NCBI RefSeq assembly: GCF_014192375.1
Contig: NZ_JACHXV010000005.1
Span: 124,001-188,000, forward strand
DNA: 64,000 bases
Direction of reading: 5' to 3'
Source: Endobacter medicaginis
Lineage (GTDB): Bacteria; Pseudomonadota; Alphaproteobacteria; Acetobacterales; Acetobacteraceae
Part shown: positions 33,918 to 39,944 of the stretch, piece by piece
Layout: each line of letters opens with the position of its first letter
Position numbering within the stretch: position 1 is the first letter of the stretch
Notes under the pieces: generated by a model
Seen by the model: the letters and a program-made list of their open reading frames with translations, nothing else
Databases searched by the model: none
Told to the model about the DNA's origin: nothing
Translations under genes and position numbers: made by a program

Positions 33918-35195
33918 TCAACGGTAACGCCCGATCGCCAGATCCTGGTATTCGATGTTGGGCCGCTGTCCCGAGATCAGGTCGGCGATCAGCCGGCCCG
34001 AGCCGCATGCCATCGTCCAGCCCAGCGTGCCGTGGCCGGTATTGAGCCAGAGATTGTGATAGCGCGTCGCCCCGACAATGGGGGTGCCGTCCGGCGTGTT
34101 GGGGCGCAGGCCGGTCCAATACTGGCCTTTCGACAGATCGCCGCCGCCGGGGAACAGTTCGGAGAAAGATTTCTCCAGCGTCTCGCGGCGGTCCGGTGAC
34201 AGCCGCAGCGTCCAGCCGGTCAGCTCCGCCGTGCCTCCGATGCGGATCCGCTCGCCGAGGCGGGTGATCGCGACCTTGTAGGTCTCGTCGTTGACGGTGG
34301 AGGCGGGTGCGGAAGCGGCGTCGGTCAGCGGCAGCGTGAGCGAATAGCCCTTCACCGGATAGACCGGCACCTTGATGCCGAGCGGAGCGAGCAGCGCGGG
34401 GGTATAGGAGGCGAGTGCGACCAGATAGGCATCGCCGCGCACGATCTCGTCGCCGCTGCCCGAGTGGGTGGGGGTGGCGACGTGCACGCCCTCGATGCTG
34501 TGGCCGTCGCTGATCAGCGCGTGGATCGCGTTGTCGTAGCGGAACACCACCCCGGCCGCATGCGCCATTTCCGCGAGGTTGCGGGTGAACAGATGCGCAT
34601 CCCCGGTCTGGTCGCCCGGCAGGCGCAGGCCGCCGGAGAGCAGCGACTGTGTCCGCGCCAGTGCGGGTTCGAACCGGGTGATCGCCGCTGGGGTGAGCAG
34701 TTCGTGCTCGATGCCCGATTCGCGCAGGATCGCCATGTCCTCGGCGGCGTGCTCGAGCTGTGCCTGCGTGCGGAACAGCTGGATCAGCCCTTTCTGCGCC
34801 CCGTCATAGGCGATGCCGGTTTCCTCGCGTAGCGCGTCGAGGCAGTCGCGCGAATAGTCTGCCAGGCGCAGCATGCGCGTCTTGTTGCGGGCGTAGGCGG
34901 CGGGCGTGCAATTGGCATAGAGCTGCATCATCCAGCGCAGCATCGCCGGATCGGCGCGTGCACGGATCACCAGCGGCGCGTGCCTGGCCAGCAGCCACCG
35001 GATTGCCTTGCGCGGCAGGCCGGGCGCGGCCCAGGGCGTCGAATAGCCCGGCGAGACCTGGCCGGCATTGGCGAAGCTGGTCTCGAAGCCCGGCCCGTGC
35101 TGGCGGTCGATCACCACCACCTCGTGGCCGAGCTGGGACAGATACCATGCCGAGCTTACGCCGATCACGCCGGCGCCAAGGACGATCACCCGCAA
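33918..35195 (-). CDS. dadA: D-amino acid dehydrogenase
   Basis: 425 aa FAD enzyme of the DAO family. MRVIVLGAGVIG (FAD loop 7-12), HEVVVIDRQHGPGFETSFANAGQVSPGYS and the C-terminal GHGTLGWTMACGSGRLIADL match DadA. It oxidises D-alanine to pyruvate and ammonia and passes electrons to the respiratory chain at the inner membrane. The start is a TTG at 35195 with GAGGAG eight bases before it, reproducing the family N terminus MRV. It overlaps the alanine racemase gene by 10 nt, so L-alanine is racemised and then oxidised by one operon. Confidence 0.95.
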   Translation of the reverse strand: MRVIVLGAGVIGVSSAWYLSQLGHEVVVIDRQHGPGFETSFANAGQVSPGYSTPWAAPGLPRKAIRWLLARHAPLVIRARADPAMLRWMMQLYANCTPAAYARNKTRMLRLADYSRDCLDALREETGIAYDGAQKGLIQLFRTQAQLEHAAEDMAILRESGIEHELLTPAAITRFEPALARTQSLLSGGLRLPGDQTGDAHLFTRNLAEMAHAAGVVFRYDNAIHALISDGHSIEGVHVATPTHSGSGDEIVRGDAYLVALASYTPALLAPLGIKVPVYPVKGYSLTLPLTDAASAPASTVNDETYKVAITRLGERIRIGGTAELTGWTLRLSPDRRETLEKSFSELFPGGGDLSKGQYWTGLRPNTPDGTPIVGATRYHNLWLNTGHGTLGWTMACGSGRLIADLISGQRPNIEYQDLAIGRYR

Positions 35196-36394
35196 GAATT
35201 CTGCTCCTCTGCGTCGAGATAGATTCGCTGGTAACGTCGGCCGAGCCCGGTCAGCAGCTCGTAGCCGATGGTGCCGGCCGATTGCGCGACGGCATCGAGG
35301 CTGCGCTGCGGTCCGATCAGCTCCAGCGCGGTCCCCGCCGGCAGCTCCTGATGGCCGAGTGCGCTGATGTCGACGGTCAGGCAGTCCATCGACACGATGC
35401 CGACGATCGGCAGGGCGATCCCGGGCCGTTCCGGCCAGACCAGATGGCCGCGATTGGAGTTGCTGCGCAGGAACCCGTCCGCGTAGCCGATGCCCACGGT
35501 GGCGATGCGACTGGCCTGCGCGGTGCGCCACGTCGCGCCATAGCCCACCGCCGCGCCTTCCGGCACCACCCGGGTCTGGATCACCCGGCCATACAGCCGC
35601 ACTACCGGCCGCATCGGGTTCGGCCACCCGGGCGTCGGATTGCCGCCATAGAGCGCGATGCCGGGCCGGCACAGCTCGTACTGCACCGCCGGGCCCAGAA
35701 AGATGCCCGAGGAATTGGCGAGACTGCGCGGCACGTCCGGCAGGATCGCCGACAGTCCCGAAAGCGCATGCTCGAACGCCGCCGCCTGCGCGGCATTGGC
35801 CGGATGCTCGGGGATTTCCGCGCAGGCGAAATGACTCATCACCAGCGTGATCCGCACGCCGTCGAGCGGGGATGTGTCGCCGTCCTGCGCGTCGAGACGC
35901 AGGCGGAGGCGCTGGAGTTCATCGGGCGACAGGCCGAGGCGCGACATGCCGCTGTCGAGCTGCAGCGCGGCCGGCAGGTCGCGGCCCCGCCTGCGGCCTT
36001 CCGCCGCCCAGGCATCGAGTTGGTCGAGGCTGTTGAGCACCGGCCGGATGCCGGCCTCCGCGCACGCGCCTTCCAGCCCGGGCATCAGGCCGTTGAGCAC
36101 ATAGAGTGCGGCGCCGTCGCCGATCAGGTCGACGATCTCCAGCGCCTCGCCGAGCTGTGCGACGAAGAAGCTGCGCGCCCCGCAGGCGCGCAGGGCCGGT
36201 ACCACGCGCCTCGCACCGAGTCCGTAGGCATCGGCCTTCACCACCGCCGCCATCTCCGCGCCTGGCGCACGCTGCGCCAGCGTGCGCCAGTTGGCGGCGA
36301 TCGCGCCGAGATCGATTTCCAGCACGCCCGACACCGCGCTGACCCGCGTCTCCTTCTCGTCGAGCAGGGCGGGGTCGGGCGCCGCGCGAGGCAT
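35186..36394 (-). CDS. alr: Alanine racemase
   Basis: 402 aa fold-type III PLP enzyme. PLP lysine is K53 in VVKADAYGLGA; the second catalytic residue is the Tyr in GYGATWRT; MSHFACAEIP and GIVSMDCLTVD are further landmarks. It interconverts L- and D-alanine. Coupling to dadA suggests a catabolic DadX-like role, although a single enzyme may also serve the cell wall. The ATG at 36394 lies 8 bp after the reductase gene; a GTG about 60 nt further in is a possible alternative, since the first 20 residues are not conserved. Confidence 0.95.
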   Translation of the reverse strand: MPRAAPDPALLDEKETRVSAVSGVLEIDLGAIAANWRTLAQRAPGAEMAAVVKADAYGLGARRVVPALRACGARSFFVAQLGEALEIVDLIGDGAALYVLNGLMPGLEGACAEAGIRPVLNSLDQLDAWAAEGRRRGRDLPAALQLDSGMSRLGLSPDELQRLRLRLDAQDGDTSPLDGVRITLVMSHFACAEIPEHPANAAQAAAFEHALSGLSAILPDVPRSLANSSGIFLGPAVQYELCRPGIALYGGNPTPGWPNPMRPVVRLYGRVIQTRVVPEGAAVGYGATWRTAQASRIATVGIGYADGFLRSNSNRGHLVWPERPGIALPIVGIVSMDCLTVDISALGHQELPAGTALELIGPQRSLDAVAQSAGTIGYELLTGLGRRYQRIYLDAEEQNSCG

Positions 36395-36402
36395 GGGTGC
36401 GG

Positions 36403-37488
36403 TCAGGCTCCGGCCGCTTCCACGAGCGTGCCCGCCACGCCCGACGATGCGCCCCCCGGCACGCCCCCCGGAACGCCCTTGGAGGTCGAGTATTCGAAAT
36501 GCAGCGCGGTGTCGGGATGCACGATCGGATGGATCGCATGCGCCGCCATCGCCCCTTCGCTGAACCCCTGGAGGATCAGTTTCAGCTTGCCCGGATAGGT
36601 CGCGACATCGCCGATCGCGAACACGCCGGCGATCGCCGTCTCGCAGGTCGCCTGTGCGACCGGGATGTGATGGCGCTCGGCGTTCAGCGGCCAGGCGGCG
36701 AGCGGGCCGAGATCGGTCGACAGCCCGAAGAACGGCAGCAGCCGGTCGGCGTCGATCTGGCGGACCTTGCCGTCGAGATCGGCGACCGAGACCGCTTCCA
36801 GCGTGCCGGAGGTGCCGTGCAGCCCGTGGAGCTGGAACGGGACCACCTTCTCGATGCGCCCCTCCGCGGCGGCGGCCTCGAGCTGGGCGAGGCTTTCGGG
36901 CGCGGCGCGGAAACGGTCGCGGCGGTGCACCAGCCAGATCCGCTCGGCGATGTCCTTGAGCGACAGCGCCCAGTCCACCGCGCTGTCGCCGCCGCCGGCG
37001 ATCACGATGCGCCGGCCGCGGAAATCCTCCCGCCGGCGGACATAATACTGCACCGAGCCGGTGGCCTCGAACGCATCGAGCCCGTCCAGCGGCGGCCGGT
37101 TCGGCCCGAACGCGCCCGCGCCGGCCGCGATCACCACCGCCTTGGCGCGGATGACGTCGCCGCGGTCGGTGCCGAGGGTGAAGTCTCCGGCCTGCCCTTC
37201 GAGCCGCTCCACCCGACGGCCGAGCAGGCGCGGCACCGAGAACGGTGCGATCTGCGCCTCGAGTGCGGCCACCAGCGCGCCGCCCTCGATCGCCGGATGG
37301 GCGGGAATGTCGTAGATCGGCTTTTCGGGATAGAGCGCTGCGCACTGCCCGCCGGTCTCGCCGAGCGAATCGACGAGCACGCAGGACAGCCGCAGCATCG
37401 AGCATTCGAAGGCTGCGAACAGCCCGGCCGGCCCGGCGCCGATGATGGCCACATCGGCACCGATGCTGTGATGACCCGTTCCGCTCAA
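36403..37488 (-). CDS. Ferredoxin/flavodoxin-NADP+ reductase, thioredoxin-reductase-like type
   Basis: 361 aa. FAD loop IIGAGPAG (16-22), ETGGQCAALYPEKPIYDIPA, NADP loop IAGGGDSAVDW (about 162-172), IGDVATYPGKLKLI, and the type-specific HFEYSTSKGVPG near the end. It lacks the redox CxxC of thioredoxin reductase, so it belongs to the homodimeric YumC/TrxR-like FNR family. The C terminus after STSKG has a Gly/Val-rich extension. It is the first gene of an apparent operon with alr and dadA (8-bp gap); the link with alanine metabolism is not obvious. Confidence 0.9.
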   Translation of the reverse strand: MSGTGHHSIGADVAIIGAGPAGLFAAFECSMLRLSCVLVDSLGETGGQCAALYPEKPIYDIPAHPAIEGGALVAALEAQIAPFSVPRLLGRRVERLEGQAGDFTLGTDRGDVIRAKAVVIAAGAGAFGPNRPPLDGLDAFEATGSVQYYVRRREDFRGRRIVIAGGGDSAVDWALSLKDIAERIWLVHRRDRFRAAPESLAQLEAAAAEGRIEKVVPFQLHGLHGTSGTLEAVSVADLDGKVRQIDADRLLPFFGLSTDLGPLAAWPLNAERHHIPVAQATCETAIAGVFAIGDVATYPGKLKLILQGFSEGAMAAHAIHPIVHPDTALHFEYSTSKGVPGGVPGGASSGVAGTLVEAAGA

Positions 37489-37582
37489 GGAGCACTCCTC
37501 GCGATGTATCGACCTGTCCTGCGCGCAGGATGCCGCAAAACGCGCCGCCCCGCGAGGCCTTGCGACGTGACGGGCGCATCGC

Positions 37583-37611
37583 TATAACACTGAACCACAT
37601 GGTTCAGTGTT
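37583..37611 (+). promoter_or_regulatory. Promoter -10 and palindromic operator over the arsR-type start codon
   Basis: AACACTGAACC (37586-37596) and GGTTCAGTGTT (37601-37611) form a perfect 11-bp-arm palindrome with centre ACAT, which contains the start codon ATG at 37599-37601. TATAAC at 37583-37588 fits a -10 box, placing transcription start within a few bases of the ATG, and no ribosome-binding site is present. This indicates a leaderless or near-leaderless, autoregulated gene. Confidence 0.75.
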
Positions 37612-37943
37612 CGTCTCTCGATGCCTCGTTCGCGGCTTTGTCCGATGCGACCCGTCGGGGCGTCCTCGAGCAACTCGGTCGCGGCGATGCGTCGATCGGC
37701 GCGCTGGCCGGCCGTTTCGGTATGACGCTGACCGGCATGAGCAAGCATGTGGGCGTGCTGGAGCGGGCCGGGCTGGTGAGCACGCACAAGACCGGCAGGG
37801 TCCGCACCTGCCGGCTGGGCCCAATGCGCCTGGACCGGGAAGCGGCGTGGATCGACGCCTGCCGCCAGGTCTGGGCGGCGCGGTTCGACGCTCTCGACAC
37901 GCTCGTGACAGGTCTGGCCGAACGACAGGGAGAACGACAATGA
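37599..37943 (+). CDS. ArsR/SdpR-type winged-helix repressor
   Basis: 114 aa from ATG at 37599 (MVQCSSLDASFAALSD). The winged helix reads ATRRGVLEQLGRGDASIGALAGRFGMTLTGMSKHVGVLERAGLVSTHKTGR, typical of the ArsR subgroup that pairs with SRPBCC-domain proteins. No metal-binding CxC in the recognition helix. The longer frame from 37530 would run through the palindrome and is unlikely. Its stop overlaps the next ATG (ATGA), so the two genes form one unit that it probably represses itself. Confidence 0.9.
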   Translation: MVQCSSLDASFAALSDATRRGVLEQLGRGDASIGALAGRFGMTLTGMSKHVGVLERAGLVSTHKTGRVRTCRLGPMRLDREAAWIDACRQVWAARFDALDTLVTGLAERQGERQ

Positions 37944-38422
37944 CCGATATTGACCGGCCGACCACGGCCGAGCGCCTCTCGCCCACCGAGTTCGTCGTCA
38001 CGCGGCGCGTCGACGCGCCCGTGCAGGCTGTCTTTGCGGCCTGGGCGCAGCCGGAGCTGTTCCGGCAATGGTGGGCACCGGCCTCGTTCGGCGGCACCAT
38101 CCTGTCCTACGAGGCCGACATGCGGACCGGCGGGAGCTATCGCCTGGTGATGGCGCATCCCTCGCTGCCCGAGCCGATGGCGTTCTTCGGTCGCTATGTC
38201 GAGGTGGTCGCCGGGTCGCGCATCGTCTGGACCAACGAGGAAGCCGGCGAGCAGGGGCAGGTCACGACGGTGAGCTTCACGTCGGAGGGCGGCGCGACCC
38301 GGATCGTCGTGCATGAGCGCTACCCGTCCCCACAGGCGCTCGACGAGGCACTGGCCTCGGGCGCGACCAGCGGCTGGGGGGAGCAGTTCGCGCAGCTCGA
38401 CGCCCTGATCCCGACACTCTAG
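37940..38422 (+). CDS. SRPBCC family protein (AHSA1/START-like)
   Basis: 160 aa. FVVTRRVDAPVQAVFAAWAQPELFRQWWAP is the classic AHSA1-type opening and WGEQFAQLDALI the closing helix; the domain folds as a lipid- or ligand-binding helix-grip cavity. Function is unknown; pairs with an ArsR-type repressor are common and often act as ligand sensors or detoxification proteins. Overlaps the repressor gene by 4 nt (ATGA). Confidence 0.9.
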   Translation: MTDIDRPTTAERLSPTEFVVTRRVDAPVQAVFAAWAQPELFRQWWAPASFGGTILSYEADMRTGGSYRLVMAHPSLPEPMAFFGRYVEVVAGSRIVWTNEEAGEQGQVTTVSFTSEGGATRIVVHERYPSPQALDEALASGATSGWGEQFAQLDALIPTL

Positions 38423-38604
38423 AAGATGTTATGGACTTGCGGAGTCTGAGCCGAAAACCGTGCGTTTTCGAGCATCGAAGCGCAGCAAATGCGCGGTTTG
38501 CAGGCCTGAAAACGCGGGGTCATAAAACCCTCTAGATCGCCCCGTCTCCCGCGCCGCCGCGCTTGCCCGTTGCCCCCGTCGACCGGCCGGACCATCATCC
38601 GCCG

Positions 38605-39087
38605 ATGACCGACTCCGCGACGTCCTGTGCGCTGCCGTCCGAGGTGGCGACCGCGCAACTGGGCGCGGCGATTGCCGAGGTGCTGGCACCCGGCGACTGC
38701 GTGCTGCTCGACGGCGCGCTCGGTGCGGGCAAGACCGCGCTCGTGCGTGCGATCCTGCGCGGCCTGGCCGCCGATCCCGGGCTCGACGTGCCGAGCCCGA
38801 CCTTCACCCTGGTGCAGTCCTATGAGGTGCTGCATCCGCAGCACGGCCCCTTCACCGTCTCGCATTTCGACCTGTGGCGGCTGACCGGGCCGGACGGGTT
38901 GGAGGAACTCGGCTGGGACGATGCGCGTGAGGGCGTGGTGCTGGTGGAATGGCCGGAGCGGCTCGAGACCCTGCGCCCCGGACGCGCGTTGTGTATCCAT
39001 ATCGAACTCGGCGGCGAGGCCGAGGCGCGTGTGGTGCGGCTGTCGGGGGCGCCGATGCCGGCGATCCCGGCGATCTGGCCGCGCTGA
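38605..39087 (+). CDS. tsaE: tRNA threonylcarbamoyladenosine biosynthesis ATPase TsaE
   Basis: 160 aa. Walker A DGALGAGKTALVRAIL (about residues 37-52), SPTFTLVQSY switch region, FDLWRLTGPDGLEELGWDD and VLVEWPERL near the end are the TsaE set. It powers turnover of the TsaBD complex making t6A37 in tRNAs. Start at 38605 (MTDSATSC). It is immediately followed by the nucleotidyltransferase gene (1-nt overlap). In most alphaproteobacteria an AmgK-type sugar kinase lies between or is fused here; it is absent. The 182 bp upstream hold no gene. Confidence 0.93.
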   Translation: MTDSATSCALPSEVATAQLGAAIAEVLAPGDCVLLDGALGAGKTALVRAILRGLAADPGLDVPSPTFTLVQSYEVLHPQHGPFTVSHFDLWRLTGPDGLEELGWDDAREGVVLVEWPERLETLRPGRALCIHIELGGEAEARVVRLSGAPMPAIPAIWPR

Positions 39088-39851
39088 TGGCGGTCGCGAT
39101 GCCGAGCCGGGCGATGCTGCTCGCCGCCGGTCTGGGTCGGCGGATGCGCCCGCTGACCGAGACGCTGCCGAAACCGCTGCTGACGCTGCAGCGCCGCTCG
39201 CTGCTCGACCGCGCGCTCGACCGGCTCGCCGCCGCCGGGGTGTCGGAGGTGGTGGTCAATGCGCACTGGCACGCCGACCAGATCGCCACCCGCCTGGCCG
39301 CGCGCGAGGCCCGCGAGCCCGGGCATCCACGCATCACGCTGCGTCGCGAGGCGTCGCTGCTGGATACGGGCGGGGCAGTGCGCGCCGCCCTCGCCGAGGG
39401 GCTGTTGCCGGCGGAGGCGCCGTTCTTCATCGTCAACGCCGACAGCGTGTGGCTCGACGGCCCGATTCCCGTCCTGCACCGGCTGGCGCAGGCGTTCGAC
39501 CCGGCGCGCGAGGACAGCCTGATGCTGCTGACCCGCGGGGCGTTCGTCACCGGCAGCGCCTCGCCGCGCGGCGATTTCGCCCTCGATCCGCTCGGCATCC
39601 CGCGCCGACCGAAGGAGCGCGAGATCGTGCCCTATCTCTATGCCGGGGTGCAGATCGCCACCGCCGCCCTGGTCGCGGACATGCCTGCCGGGCCGTTCAG
39701 CCTCAATCTGGCCTGGGACCGTGCGCTGGAGGCGGGCCGGCTGCGCGGGCTGGTGCATGATTCGCTGTGGTTTCACTTCACCCGCCCGCTCGACCTGCCG
39801 GACGCGGAGAAAATGCTGCGTGACGCGGCCAATCTGGTGCCGACGACCTGA
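39087..39851 (+). CDS. murU: Nucleotidyltransferase, MurU-like (N-acetylmuramate 1-phosphate uridylyltransferase)
   Basis: 254 aa. The NTP-transferase signature AMLLAAGLGRRMRPLTETLPKPLL is near the N terminus; FFIVNADSVW gives the metal-binding Asp. In Pseudomonas MurU makes UDP-MurNAc from MurNAc-1-phosphate, bypassing fosfomycin-sensitive MurA. Assignment rests on the tsaE-murU-addB-addA synteny of alphaproteobacteria; the protein could use another sugar phosphate. Its usual partner kinase AmgK is not next to it. A hairpin repeat separates it from addB. Confidence 0.82.
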   Translation: MAVAMPSRAMLLAAGLGRRMRPLTETLPKPLLTLQRRSLLDRALDRLAAAGVSEVVVNAHWHADQIATRLAAREAREPGHPRITLRREASLLDTGGAVRAALAEGLLPAEAPFFIVNADSVWLDGPIPVLHRLAQAFDPAREDSLMLLTRGAFVTGSASPRGDFALDPLGIPRRPKEREIVPYLYAGVQIATAALVADMPAGPFSLNLAWDRALEAGRLRGLVHDSLWFHFTRPLDLPDAEKMLRDAANLVPTT

Positions 39852-39860
39852 GGTAGGGAC

Positions 39861-39931
39861 CTTCTTTTTCTGAAGAAAAAGAAGCAAAAAGACGTTTGAA
39901 AGTTCTTTGGTTCTTTCTTTCGGGAAAGAAC
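39861..39931. repeat. AT-rich hairpin repeat (family 2, copy B)
   Basis: Two perfect hairpins in tandem: CTTCTTTTTC/GAAAAAGAAG (39861-39884, loop TGAA) and GTTCTTTC/GAAAGAAC (39910-39931, loop TTTCGG), joined by AAAAAGACGTTTGAAAG. The first hairpin is identical to that at 46882-46905. It lies between murU and addB on the same transcript path and is strikingly AT-rich against its surroundings. Confidence 0.85.
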
Positions 39932-39944
39932 AATCAAGGCTGGC

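Noticed and set aside
33918-35672. A 584-residue DadA with long N-terminal extension
   Set aside because: Extension overlaps alr in another frame. The TTG at 35195 with GAGGAG reproduces the family N terminus.
35186-37600. An 804-residue minus-strand reading that would fuse a protein to alanine racemase
   Set aside because: The part upstream of 36394 is out of frame with the ferredoxin reductase and Arg-rich. The racemase has its own start at 36394; there is no real fusion.
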